Positions 8,873-17,900 of a stretch of 64,000 nt of DNA are shown here, piece by piece. A program made the position numbers and the translations under genes. The stretch comes from Pachysolen tannophilus NRRL Y-2460 (taxonomy: Eukaryota > Ascomycota > Pichiomycetes > Alaninales > Pachysolenaceae). How positions within the stretch are numbered: position 1 is the stretch's first letter; every line of letters starts with the position of its first letter. Where the stretch lies: NCBI GenBank assembly GCA_001661245.1, contig KV454013.1:83005-147004 (forward strand), given 5' to 3'. The notes beneath the pieces are model-generated. The model saw only the letters and a program-made list of their open reading frames with translations. It ran no database searches and was not told the DNA's origin.

Positions 8873-10831
8873 ATGTTTAGAGTAGGGAGAAGTTTACTGT
8901 CGGTTTCGATGTATAAGAATTCGAAATCGATTTTTTTAAATCCTTATTTGATAAGAAGAGGTTTAGTTAAAAATCAAAGTATTAGTGGCAATTTAATATT
9001 TAATTTTAAAAATTTAAATTGTCGTTATTTTACCAATAGATCTAATAAACCTAATAATGGGAAATCTTTAAAAGAATTACTTTCACAAAGTGAAAGTTTT
9101 TGGGAAAAATTAAAAATTAGATTTAAATGGCTGTTAATACGTCAAAATAGACCATTTGATATAGATGATTTATCAGCTTTTGCATCATGGGTATTAATGG
9201 GGAATATGTTATGGATTATAATTGGTACAACAACTTTTTTTGGATTAATATTATATATTTCAAATCAAGTTTATCATCATGAAAGTTTAAAAAATTCAAT
9301 TATAAGTCATTCATTATTACTGAAATTACTTAAACTTGATACAAATATTAATATGGATTTAAAAAATATGGATTTTTTCAAAATTAAATATTTAAATGGT
9401 AAAATTTGTTTTGAAAATGTTTATATTATTGATAAAAATTTTAAATTTAAAATTGAATCTTTAAGTTTTGATTTAAGTTTTAAAAAATGGAAAGAAGGTA
9501 AAGGTTTAATAAAAGATGTTGATATTAGAGGTTTAAGAGGAATTTATTATATTGATAATTATGATTTAGAAGATATAATTGGTAATTCATTTATAAAATT
9601 ATTTCCCAAAAATTATGAATTTGAAAAATTTAAAATTGGTGATTCAAATATTGATTTTTCAACAATTAATAATACTAATAATTTTTTAAAAAATGAAAAT
9701 CCAATTAAAATTTCAATTTTTAATTGTGAACTTGAAAAATTAAGAAATCAATTTCTGTTATATGATTTTTTTAATTCAAATAATTGTAATGGTGCTATAA
9801 ATGATTCTCTTTTCACAATTCATCAAAAACAAGAAAATGTTAAAAATTTTGCCCTGTTTGAAGAAATGGATTTTTTTGAAATGGAAAAAATTAAAAAAGA
9901 AAATGAAATTAGAAATAGAAATTTAATTTTAAATAATACAACTAATTATAATGGTGATTATAATGATAATGAAAATCCATGGAAAAAATTTATAAGATTT
10001 AGAATGGATCATTTTGATCTTAAAAATCTTTCAAAACCAATGAATTATCAATGGTTAAATGAAGGGAAAGTAGATATTGTTGCAGATATAATGTTCCCTA
10101 AAGAAGAAGATGATTTTGGTAATAGTAGTTATAGTGAAACTAAGATTAATGATGAATTAAGTAGTTTAATTGGTGGATTATGGAATAAATTTATTTTATC
10201 AAAAACTAATAATCAAGAAATTCAAGAAATTCAAGAAAATCAAATATCCATATCAAACAATAGAAATACTTTTACAAAGCTTAATAAATATGTTGTCATT
10301 GATTTAAAATTTCAATTTACAGATTTGAAAACAACTTTTGGTAATGGAAATTATTTAAAAATTAATAATACAAAATTATTAAATGATGATGAATTTAAAT
10401 CTTTAATTAAATTTATAAATAATTACAATCAAAACGAATATCAATTTTCATATAATAATAATGACGAAGATAATGAATACTATTTTGGAGATGAAATGAC
10501 ACATTCAATGGGTGGTCTTTCCGGTTCACAAATACTGAATAATTCCTCCCCCTTAGATACAGATCAAATTTTCCCCACAATAAAGTTCCGGGTAGTGAAA
10601 AATTTAGAGGATTTTTCATTTACCAATCTTAACGAGTCGCAGCAACAATTTGACGGGGTTAATTTGGATCTAAAAGATTTAATCCTCGTTGAATTGATAA
10701 ACAACATGAGATTAATCCAGAGAAATAACGAGTTGAATTTAATTAATAATAACTACAACTTGAATTTTAAGAAAACTTTTTTCTTAATAAATAACTTGTT
10801 AATAGTGGGATTAGGTACTTGGCTAATATGA
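8873..10831 (+). CDS. MDM31: Mdm31-family mitochondrial inner-membrane protein
   Basis: Mdm31 and its paralogue Mdm32 are inner-membrane proteins needed for mitochondrial distribution, mtDNA nucleoid stability and lipid homeostasis. The 652-residue product has a basic, Ser-rich presequence. The family block FKWLLIRQNRPFDIDDLSAF leads into a transmembrane helix near residues 106-130 (WVLMGNMLWIIIGTTTFFGL). A large Asn/Lys-rich intermembrane-space domain with beta-type ENVYIID repeats follows, and a hydrophobic segment ends the protein. The RPF-DDLSAF-SW and GTTTFF blocks suggest Mdm31 rather than Mdm32, but the paralogue is possible. I start at the ATG at 8873; the frame extends three codons upstream without an ATG. 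Codon use is extremely AT-biased. Confidence 0.75.
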   Translation: MFRVGRSLLSVSMYKNSKSIFLNPYLIRRGLVKNQSISGNLIFNFKNLNCRYFTNRSNKPNNGKSLKELLSQSESFWEKLKIRFKWLLIRQNRPFDIDDLSAFASWVLMGNMLWIIIGTTTFFGLILYISNQVYHHESLKNSIISHSLLLKLLKLDTNINMDLKNMDFFKIKYLNGKICFENVYIIDKNFKFKIESLSFDLSFKKWKEGKGLIKDVDIRGLRGIYYIDNYDLEDIIGNSFIKLFPKNYEFEKFKIGDSNIDFSTINNTNNFLKNENPIKISIFNCELEKLRNQFLLYDFFNSNNCNGAINDSLFTIHQKQENVKNFALFEEMDFFEMEKIKKENEIRNRNLILNNTTNYNGDYNDNENPWKKFIRFRMDHFDLKNLSKPMNYQWLNEGKVDIVADIMFPKEEDDFGNSSYSETKINDELSSLIGGLWNKFILSKTNNQEIQEIQENQISISNNRNTFTKLNKYVVIDLKFQFTDLKTTFGNGNYLKINNTKLLNDDEFKSLIKFINNYNQNEYQFSYNNNDEDNEYYFGDEMTHSMGGLSGSQILNNSSPLDTDQIFPTIKFRVVKNLEDFSFTNLNESQQQFDGVNLDLKDLILVELINNMRLIQRNNELNLINNNYNLNFKKTFFLINNLLIVGLGTWLI

Positions 10832-11427
10832 AAAAAATTTTAAAAAAAGAGAGATCACAGAGATAAATTAAAATAAAATTTAGAATGTTATTAATAGGTT
10901 ATATAGGTAATAGGTAATAAGAGTAATAGGATAGATAGAGATGAAAACAAAAAAATACAAAAAATTAAAAGAGAAAAAGTTTTTAATGAATATAAATTTT
11001 ACGTAACTTCTTAAATATATCCCTGTAGACTCAACAAGAAATAGTACCGTTAATGTTATCTGTCGGTACTAAACCTTTTTTTTTAAGGTTTGAAAAATTT
11101 TCCCTTTTAGGCAACGGGCGATCTTGCATTTCAGTTGTCGTTTCTTTTCTCGTCCATTTTAACCATTCATCATTTCTTGTTTCACATAACTAGCTAGCTA
11201 GATTTAAACTTTTCAAAGTATAAAAAAAAAATGTAACAATAAAAAAAATTTTTTTTAACGAGATAGTTTTTCAGTATATTTATTTTTTTTTTTTCAATAA
11301 ATAAAAAAAAAAAAAAAAAACAACTAAAAATCTTGACTTATTAAACAAATCACCAGGCTATGGCTATCTATCTATCTCTCTTGAGCTTCAAATATTCAAT
11401 TCTCTCGATAGTTTCAATATTTCAAGA
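10832..11427. promoter_or_regulatory. Upstream region of the desaturase gene
   Basis: This 596-bp region contains a perfect inverted repeat, AAACCTT (11071-11077) and AAGGTTT (11085-11091), separated by seven T. It also contains AACTAGCTAGCTA at 11188-11200, poly(T)/poly(A) tracts at 11280-11320, and an upstream ATG at 11360 that is out of frame with the desaturase. The ORF from that ATG runs to 11599, overlapping the main start. Confidence 0.5.
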
Positions 11428-12708
11428 ATGTCAACTTCTATTGAGATTAGTGGTGGTAGTGCTGCTTCTGACAAGTCGGGGTTATCTGCTCATCCTTTGG
11501 TCACAAAGTCTAGCAAGAATGTTACTTCTTTTGCAACTGAACAGAAACAGGCCATTGATATCCATGGTAATGTCTTCAAAGTTCCAGATTATACTATAAA
11601 AGATATTCTTAGTGCTATTCCAAAACACTGTTATGAACGTAGATTATGGCAATCTCTTCATTATGTTGTTAGAGATATTTTGGCTTGTGTTATTTTAAGT
11701 AAGATTGGTTTTACTTTGATTCCAATGGTTGAAAATCAACTTGTTAGATTTGTACTTTGGGGAGTCTTGAGTTATTCTATTGGTTTATTTTATTTTGGAT
11801 TATGGATCTTGGCTCATGAGTGTGGTCATGGTGCTTTTAGTGATTATACTTCTGTTAATGATACCGTTGGTTGGTTTTTACATTCTTATTTACTTGTTCC
11901 TTATTTTTCATGGAAATTTTCTCACTCAAAACACCATAAAGCTACTGGACATTTAACTAGAGATATGGTTTTTGTACCATACTCTAAAAAAGAATATTTA
12001 GAAGCTAAGGGTAAATCAAAAATTTCTGAAGTTACTGAAGAAACACCAATTGTAACTTTTTTCACTTTGATATTTCAACAATTGGGTGGTTTACATTTGT
12101 ACTTATTAACAAATGCAACAGGTCAACCACATCCAGATCATTCAGCACTTGGAAGAAGTCATTTTAATCCTTCTTCACCAATTTTTGAAAAAAATGATTA
12201 TTGGTATATTATCTTATCTGATATAGGAATGATTTCAACGTTTACAGTTGTTTACTTATGGTATAAGACTTTTGGTGGTTTCAGTGTCTTGATCAATTGG
12301 TTTATCCCATGGTTATGGACTAACCACTGGTTGGTATTTGTCACTTTCTTGCAACACACTGATCCAACAATGCCACACTACGACGCAGAAGAATGGACTT
12401 TTGCAAAAGGTGCTGCTGCCACTATTGACAGAAATTTTGGCTTTATTGGACAGCACATTTTCCATGATATTATTGAAACTCATGTCTTACATCATTATGT
12501 TTCAAGAATTCCTTTCTATAACGCTAGAGAAGCAACTAGAGAAATCAAGAAAGTTATGGGAGAACACTACAGATATGATGGTGAAAATATGTGGAAAAGT
12601 TTATGGAAAGTCGCAAGATCTTGTCAATTCGTCGAAGGTGACAATGGTGTTAGAATGTTCAGAAACATTAACAATATTGGTGTAAAGCCAACCGATAACA
12701 TTGAATAG
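11428..12708 (+). CDS. FAD2: Membrane fatty-acid desaturase, Fad2/Fad3 (delta-12 / omega-3) type
   Basis: This ER enzyme introduces a second (delta-12) or third (omega-3) double bond into oleate or linoleate, probably on phospholipids. The 426-residue protein has the three di-iron histidine boxes: HECGH at 130-134, HSKHH at 166-170 and HVLHH at 352-356. It also has four or more membrane-spanning segments and the fungal signature PDYTIKDILSAIPKHCYER near the N-terminus. Sequence alone does not let me separate delta-12 (Fad2) from omega-3 (Fad3) paralogues; Fad2 is my best guess from the N-terminal block. Oddities are Gly in HECGHGAFSDY and Ser in HSKHH, where many fungal enzymes have Gln and Gly. 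An overlapping upstream ORF may repress translation. Confidence 0.8.
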   Translation: MSTSIEISGGSAASDKSGLSAHPLVTKSSKNVTSFATEQKQAIDIHGNVFKVPDYTIKDILSAIPKHCYERRLWQSLHYVVRDILACVILSKIGFTLIPMVENQLVRFVLWGVLSYSIGLFYFGLWILAHECGHGAFSDYTSVNDTVGWFLHSYLLVPYFSWKFSHSKHHKATGHLTRDMVFVPYSKKEYLEAKGKSKISEVTEETPIVTFFTLIFQQLGGLHLYLLTNATGQPHPDHSALGRSHFNPSSPIFEKNDYWYIILSDIGMISTFTVVYLWYKTFGGFSVLINWFIPWLWTNHWLVFVTFLQHTDPTMPHYDAEEWTFAKGAAATIDRNFGFIGQHIFHDIIETHVLHHYVSRIPFYNAREATREIKKVMGEHYRYDGENMWKSLWKVARSCQFVEGDNGVRMFRNINNIGVKPTDNIE

Positions 12709-12744
12709 TTTTTCAATAGTGGTTGTGGAATACTTCAAGTTTTT

Positions 12745-12763
12745 CATTTTTTATTTTATTATT

Positions 12764-12796
<33 letters not shown>

Positions 12797-12806
12797 TTTA
12801 TTATAG
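12745..12806. repeat. (ATT)n microsatellite
   Basis: An imperfect ATT/ATC trinucleotide array lies just downstream of the desaturase stop codon, in the convergent 3' region shared with SPP2. Confidence 0.8.
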
Positions 12807-12953
12807 CAGAGTTAAGATGAACTTAGAAATTATATAACACTTGTGATTTTTGGGAGGTTTTTTTTTTGTGTGTCTTTTGTATATTTAACAACCAGTTTAT
12901 CTTATATAGATAGAAGTATATTACACTATTATCAAATTTACTTATTTATATTA

Positions 12954-13670
12954 TCATTCCGACTCATCTATATCGAGTTTAGTTGCCCCTAAACCTAGCT
13001 GATTACCATAAGTCTTTTTCTGATTAACCTTATCCTTTTTATTCTCTTTTTTCTTTGGTTCTTCCCTATATCCAAGTCCTTTCAAAAAAGCAAGACCAAA
13101 CTGGTCAACTGAAATTTTATTATAGTCAGGCTTTTCATCCAGTATTTCATCATGATCTCTAGACTCTGATTCCTCATTATTAATAATAACCGGATTCTCT
13201 CTCCTCTGAACAACATCTTCTTGATTCCTTATTGATTCCCTTGCCTGATCTTCCAACGATTTAGAAGCTTGAGAATGTGTGACTGTGACTTGATCTACTT
13301 GTTCCTGTTCTTTTTCCTGATCTTTTTCAATCAAATTTAAACCATATTGCAAGTTTGGAACATCATTTAACTTCTTCTTGATATTAGAATTTTCTTTAAT
13401 TAATAATTTATTGGGTACCAATTTAATAACTACATCTTTTTCTAATTCCTCTCTTTTCTTCTCTTTTATACGATCATAAGTATCTATTGATATCTTTGAT
13501 ATTTCTTCTTCTTCTATCTCGTACCCTAAGGCTGCACCTTTCTTACCAACCAGTGGTTTTTTCACTTTATTTGAATTCACATCTTTTAACGAAAAGGAAC
13601 CAAATTTCTTCTTATTTTGTTTATTGGCATCACCACTGGAATCCTTTTGTTTCAATGAAAACCCAACCAT
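12954..13670 (-). CDS. SPP2: Spp2-like G-patch splicing factor
   Basis: Spp2 (GPKOW/MOS2 family) is a spliceosomal G-patch protein that activates the DEAH ATPase Prp2 before the first splicing step. The 238-residue protein starts MVGFSLKQK, the short GFSLK motif typical of the family. A charged middle region follows. The G-patch-like core VDQFGLAFLKGLGYREEPKK (about residues 186-206) ends with QLGLGATKLD. Gly spacing is that of Spp2-type rather than classical G-patches. The gene is convergent with the desaturase and divergent from THI80 across about 260 bp. Confidence 0.88.
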   Translation of the reverse strand: MVGFSLKQKDSSGDANKQNKKKFGSFSLKDVNSNKVKKPLVGKKGAALGYEIEEEEISKISIDTYDRIKEKKREELEKDVVIKLVPNKLLIKENSNIKKKLNDVPNLQYGLNLIEKDQEKEQEQVDQVTVTHSQASKSLEDQARESIRNQEDVVQRRENPVIINNEESESRDHDEILDEKPDYNKISVDQFGLAFLKGLGYREEPKKKENKKDKVNQKKTYGNQLGLGATKLDIDESE

Positions 13671-13877
13671 TACTTATTTCCCTTGATTTACTGCTTGAAA
13701 CTTTACAGAGAGTTTTTTTTTTTGCTTTTTTGCAATAAATATTTTTATAATTTTTAATTGTAATTTTCATAAAAATATATTTTTCATTTTTTTGACTTTA
13801 TATATATATATTTTAATACATTGATAAGTTTTCCAGGTTAAATTGATCTTGAATCAGAAATAGTAGCTTGTAGGTGG

Positions 13878-13926
13878 GGATTGGATTGGATTGGATTGGA
13901 TTGGTAAAGGTAAAGGTAAAGGTAAG
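13878..13926. repeat. Two tandem repeats directly before THI80: GGATT x5, then GGTAAA-type x4
   Basis: Five head-to-tail GGATT units (13878-13902) are followed immediately by GGTAAA at 13903, 13909 and 13915 and GGTAAG at 13921. The array ends two bases before the THI80 ATG (13929). Read in register ATTGG, the first array is five abutting CCAAT-box cores on the opposite strand. CCAAT is the Hap2/3/5 binding core; whether the complex binds so close to a start codon is unknown. Confidence 0.9.
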
Positions 13927-13928
13927 CA

Positions 13929-14927
13929 ATGGCAGAGAATCATGGAAAGGAAGAAGTCGTTGAGCGTCCAGATGACTTTCATATAGATGTACCATCTGAT
14001 GATGATGATAATAATGCTAATATTAATATCATTGAACCTTTTAAACTTAAGGCTGGTCTATCGGTCAATTCAAAGTCAAGTTTATTGATATTGAATCAAG
14101 AAATCAATATGCCTTGGGTAACGTTTATCAAGATTTGGAATTCTACAAGTTTACATGTATGTGCTGATGGAGGTTCTAATCGATTGTTGCTGTATATTAA
14201 TAAATTTGCTAATTCAACTCATGATGATGATTGCAAAAAATTTAAACCTGATTATATAGTTGGGGATTTGGATTCAATTACTGATAAGACTAGAAAATTT
14301 TATTCTGATATGAAGGAAGAAGTTAAGATATTATTACAAGAGACTCAATATTCTACAGATTTGATGAAAAGTTTATCATTAATCAATTTACATTTTAATT
14401 TTCATAAAGAATTAATTAATTCATTAAAAGAATTTGATGAACATGATGGTATTGAAAAATTAAACAAAAATTTAAATAAAAATTTAGGATTTGAAAAATT
14501 ATCATTAATTGATGTATATATCTTGGGAGGAATTGGTGGTAGATTTGATCAAACAATTCATTCAATAAATCAATTATATCATATTTCATCATATTATCAT
14601 AATAAATTACATTTAACCTTCTTTAATAGAGATTTTGAAGATTTAGTACTTTTAATTCCAAAAGGTTTAAATTTTGTCAAGATTCATAAGCAACAAATAG
14701 GATCAAAAAAAAATCTGAAACATAATAGAGTTGTTGGATTATTACCCATTGGTAAAGAGGTTATAATAAATACCAAAGGTTTAAAATACGATGTAACAAA
14801 TTGGAAAAGTTCGATTGATTCAAAAGTAAGCACAAACAATCTTATTGCAGGTGATAATGGGTTTGAAATGGAGTGCACTGAAGATATAGTCATCAATTTC
14901 CAAATATTTGATAATGATTTTGCATAA
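13929..14927 (+). CDS. THI80: Thiamine pyrophosphokinase
   Basis: Thi80 transfers pyrophosphate from ATP to thiamine, making thiamine diphosphate in the cytosol. The 332-residue protein contains the family motifs in order: HVCADGGSNRL near residues 76-86, the acidic active-site motif YIVGDLDSI near 110-118, QYSTDLMKSL near 138-147 and the glycine-rich GGIGGRFDQT near 199-208. The C-terminal thiamine-binding beta domain carries LPIGKEVIINTKGLKYDVTNW. An Asn/Lys-rich insertion near 165-185 lengthens it slightly. The ATG at 13929 is the first in frame, with a stop two codons upstream. The leader is made of tandem repeats. Confidence 0.96.
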   Translation: MAENHGKEEVVERPDDFHIDVPSDDDDNNANINIIEPFKLKAGLSVNSKSSLLILNQEINMPWVTFIKIWNSTSLHVCADGGSNRLLLYINKFANSTHDDDCKKFKPDYIVGDLDSITDKTRKFYSDMKEEVKILLQETQYSTDLMKSLSLINLHFNFHKELINSLKEFDEHDGIEKLNKNLNKNLGFEKLSLIDVYILGGIGGRFDQTIHSINQLYHISSYYHNKLHLTFFNRDFEDLVLLIPKGLNFVKIHKQQIGSKKNLKHNRVVGLLPIGKEVIINTKGLKYDVTNWKSSIDSKVSTNNLIAGDNGFEMECTEDIVINFQIFDNDFA

Positions 14928-15050
14928 TATATAAAACCTAATAATTAATACAAGTAATTTTCAATTAACTTTTTTTTTACTCCAGTAGTAGTAATTCTCA
15001 CCTACTCTATTGGCCAAACCACTTTGGAGCCAAAAAATAAAAAAAACTTC

Positions 15051-15491
15051 TTATGGGTTTCCATTACCCTTTGTAATCTTACTAATCAATTCCTTTTTCA
15101 AATTGTCTATTATCCTTTCGTATTTCAGAGCTGTAATTTTTTCACCTTGATAATAACCAGCCCAAAACCATGACATTATCAAATTTTTTTCATCTTGAAA
15201 CTGTGACCCCAACTTGTCACCACCTTCACGAGAACCTAAAGTACTAAATATCGAGTTTACCATTTCCTCTGTGATACCACCACCATTTCCAGTATCAGTA
15301 TCAATGGTTGTTTTCCCATCAACTTTTACATCCGCTTTAGTATTAGTACTAGCATTAGCACTAGAAGTTTCTGAATGATATCTATAATACGTATCCACCG
15401 TATTATCCCACTCCCGATCCAACTCCTTCAGAACGTCCTCGCCAAGACAAACAGTCTCATTCACTCCATTAGGACCACCACCACTAGCCAT
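15051..15491 (-). CDS. SMN (survival motor neuron)-like protein
   Basis: SMN with Gemin2 assembles the Sm ring on spliceosomal snRNAs. This 146-residue protein has the two hallmarks of minimal fungal SMN such as S. pombe Smn1 (about 150 residues). The first is an N-terminal acidic/aromatic helix (LGEDVLKELDREWDNTVDTY, then YRYHSE, residues 16-41), matching the Gemin2-binding helix. The second is a C-terminal YG box, LIMSWFWAGYYQG at 104-116, closely parallel to LLMSWYMSGYHTG of human SMN. The middle is a low-complexity Thr/Asp/Gly linker and there is no Tudor domain, as in S. pombe. I start at the ATG at 15491. The gene is convergent with THI80 and divergent from LSC1. Identification is from motif memory only. 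Confidence 0.72.
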   Translation of the reverse strand: MASGGGPNGVNETVCLGEDVLKELDREWDNTVDTYYRYHSETSSANASTNTKADVKVDGKTTIDTDTGNGGGITEEMVNSIFSTLGSREGGDKLGSQFQDEKNLIMSWFWAGYYQGEKITALKYERIIDNLKKELISKITKGNGNP

Positions 15492-16063
15492 ACCTTTCAA
15501 CCTATATTTCTATAACAGTAACATACTATCTTCCTCTCTTACCACTAAAGCCTTCCCAAAAAGCCATTTTGCAAAAACAAGTTTTGAAACTTCTCCGAAC
15601 AAACATCTCCGGAAAAAAATAAAAGCCAAAACATCTCCGGAAGAAAATATAGGTTTCCCCTTCTCCATCAAGGAATTACAAAGGAGATTTTTTTTAACCA
15701 AATCTTCTCCGGTTACCTTCTCCCCGGATTTTTCAATTGCGGAAACATTGAATCCGAACTGTATAAATCTTCCAGTAATTCCTTGAACAATTTTGTATGA
15801 TTTTGATTAGGAGTTTTTTTTTTCTTCTTCTTCTTCTTCTTCTTCTTGTTCTTCTTTCTTTCTTTCCCTGTTTTGATATATCAGTTATCAATTTCTTGGA
15901 TTTTAATTTTTTTGATTTTATCAAATTAACTGGTTAGCCAATTGAATTGGAAATTTTCTTCTTTTTTTTCTTTCATTGGATTTTTCCTAATTTTCAGTTG
16001 TGTTTTTTATTATTTTTCACTTTTTGTTGTCAGTTTCAATCAATCATCAATTTTTATTGAAAA
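15492..16063. promoter_or_regulatory. SMN-like/LSC1 divergent promoter with repeated CTCCGG elements
   Basis: This 571-bp region contains an exact 13-mer repeat, AACATCTCCGGAA, at 15602-15614 and 15630-15642. Related CTCCG/CTCCGG words occur at about 15592, 15708 and 15718. An imperfect (CTT)n microsatellite sits at about 15822-15850. TCCGGA is a palindrome of CGG half-sites typical of zinc-cluster transcription factors, and CGGAAAA and CGGAAGA also fit CGGANNA. Which factor binds, and which of the two genes it serves, cannot be told here. Confidence 0.5.
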
Positions 16064-17044
16064 ATGTTAGGTAAACAATTTGTTCGTAAATTTTCTTCAT
16101 GTCGAGGATTATCTGCTGATTATTCAAAGACAATTCCTAATTTAAAAGTTACAGAGAATACAAAAGTTATTTTCCAAGGTTTTACTGGGAAACAGGCTAC
16201 GTTTCATGCTCAACAAGCATTAGATTATGGAACTCAAATTGTTGGTGGTACGAATCCTAAAAAAGCTGGTCAATTGCATTTGGGGAAGCCAGTTTTTGCT
16301 AATGTTAGGGATGCTATGAAGGAAACAGGAGCTACTGCTACTGGTATTTTTGTTCCACCAACGATTGCTGCAAGTGCCATTGAAGAAGCAATTGAAGCTG
16401 AAATACCTTTAGCAGTTTGTATTACTGAAGGTATTCCACAACATGATATGTTGAGAGTTGCTCAGATCTTGAAGACTCAGGAAAAGACAAGACTTGTTGG
16501 ACCAAATTGTCCAGGTTTAATTGCTCCAGAAAAATGTAAAATTGGTATTATGCCTTCAAATATCCATAAACGTGGTAAAGTTGGTGTTATCTCAAGATCT
16601 GGTACTTTGACATATGAGGCTGTCGATCAAACTACAAAAGTTGGTTTAGGTCAAACATTGGTTATTGGAATGGGTGGTGATCCATTCCCGGGAACAAACT
16701 TTATTGATGCTTTGACATTATATTTAAATGACCCGGAAACTGAAGGGATTATCATGATTGGTGAAATCGGAGGAAGTGCAGAAGAAGATGCTTCTGAATT
16801 CTTGAAACAATACAACTTGACTAGATCAGTTCCAAAACCAGTTGTTTCATTTATTGCAGGTGTTACAGCTCCTCCAGGTAGAAGAATGGGTCATGCAGGT
16901 GCAATTGTCTCTGGTGGTAAAGGAGATGCAAAATCAAAGATTTCTGCTTTAACAAGTGCAGGTGTAATTGTTGAAGAATCTCCAGCAAGATTAGGAAAAG
17001 CTTTATACGCAGATTTTGTCGCTAAAGGTTTGATCAAAGAGTAA
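16064..17044 (+). CDS. LSC1: Succinyl-CoA ligase alpha subunit, mitochondrial
   Basis: Lsc1 with Lsc2 interconverts succinyl-CoA and succinate with nucleotide phosphorylation in the TCA cycle. The 326-residue protein has a short presequence ([20 protein letters not shown]). The CoA-binding Rossmann domain follows ([20 protein letters not shown], then [10 protein letters not shown]), then [10 protein letters not shown], the ligase signature [10 protein letters not shown], and [13 protein letters not shown]. The active-site phosphohistidine region is [14 protein letters not shown], with His277. Length is that of the yeast enzyme, and no in-frame CTG was noticed. Confidence 0.97.
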   Translation: MLGKQFVRKFSSCRGLSADYSKTIPNLKVTENTKVIFQGFTGKQATFHAQQALDYGTQIVGGTNPKKAGQLHLGKPVFANVRDAMKETGATATGIFVPPTIAASAIEEAIEAEIPLAVCITEGIPQHDMLRVAQILKTQEKTRLVGPNCPGLIAPEKCKIGIMPSNIHKRGKVGVISRSGTLTYEAVDQTTKVGLGQTLVIGMGGDPFPGTNFIDALTLYLNDPETEGIIMIGEIGGSAEEDASEFLKQYNLTRSVPKPVVSFIAGVTAPPGRRMGHAGAIVSGGKGDAKSKISALTSAGVIVEESPARLGKALYADFVAKGLIKE

Positions 17045-17900
17045 ATCTAATTGAATAGACCAAAAGGAAAAAGGAAGAAAAAAAAAATTATTTGAAATTG
17101 TTCCAATTTGAATTGAAAACTTATTCTCTTTTTTTTTTTTTTCCTTTTTTCTTTTTTCTTTTTTCTTTTTTCTTTTTTTTTACTGGTTGCTAGATTATCA
17201 TATAATTTACAGGATCTCTTCTCCTTATTCCCTGATAAAAAAAGAACTGCTTAATCTTAATAATTTTCGTCATTAATTTGTGTGCCTTTTTTTTTCTTTT
17301 TATTATTATCTTTTTTTGCTAAGTTCAATGATTAGTTTTTGAATGTCTCATTTAAACGTTATGATAAATCTTTTTCTTTTTTTTTTTTTATTCATTCATT
17401 GTTATAAATACAGTTATAAAGATATACGGTTTTTCTTTACTTTTAGACCTCAATTTGCTGTATTATATTGGTGATTTCTGTGATCAATTTGAAGCAAGGT
17501 TGAAAGGCATCTGCACGAAAATAACTAGCTGTATTTATTATAAGTAGAATTACATAAAAAAAATTTTTTCACTTCAATTTTCTATGGAAATACCTCCGAG
17601 GAAAAATCCTATGATCTTTACTTGAATTCAAGAAATATCTGAAACCATTTAGTTTGAATCAGCCTTGAATCATTTATCTTTCGGTCTCTCTATTTTTATT
17701 TTATACCCTTTAACCCCTTCTCCTTTACCCCAATGGAATAATTAAAAAAAAGCTGCAATTTTTCTTAAAATTTTACTAGCCAAAATATGCACCAGATCAT
17801 ACAGATTATTATAAAGACATGCAGCTAACTAGCTAGCTACTTTTTTAGATATATTTATTTAATCCGTTCACACGCTTATTTTCTGTTTTCGGACAATACC
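17045..17900. other. Long T-rich intergenic region upstream of the importin C-terminal half
   Basis: This 856-bp region separates the LSC1 stop from the ATG of the importin C-terminal fragment. It has a TTTTTTC-type tandem tract at about 17130-17180, a TATA-like ATATATTT near 17850 and AACTAGCTAGCTA at 17827-17839. No gene is seen. Its right end is the presumed left breakpoint of the inversion that split the importin, so it now serves as de facto promoter for the fragment. Confidence 0.55.

Noticed and set aside
15510-15924. Two small - strand ORFs upstream of LSC1
   Set aside because: They are translations of the CTCCGG repeat region and the (CTT)n microsatellite. One lacks an ATG start, and neither resembles a protein family.
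17135-17180. TTTTTTC tandem tract after LSC1 as a special element
   Set aside because: Pyrimidine tracts of this type are frequent in the intergenic DNA of this window; nothing distinguishes this one.
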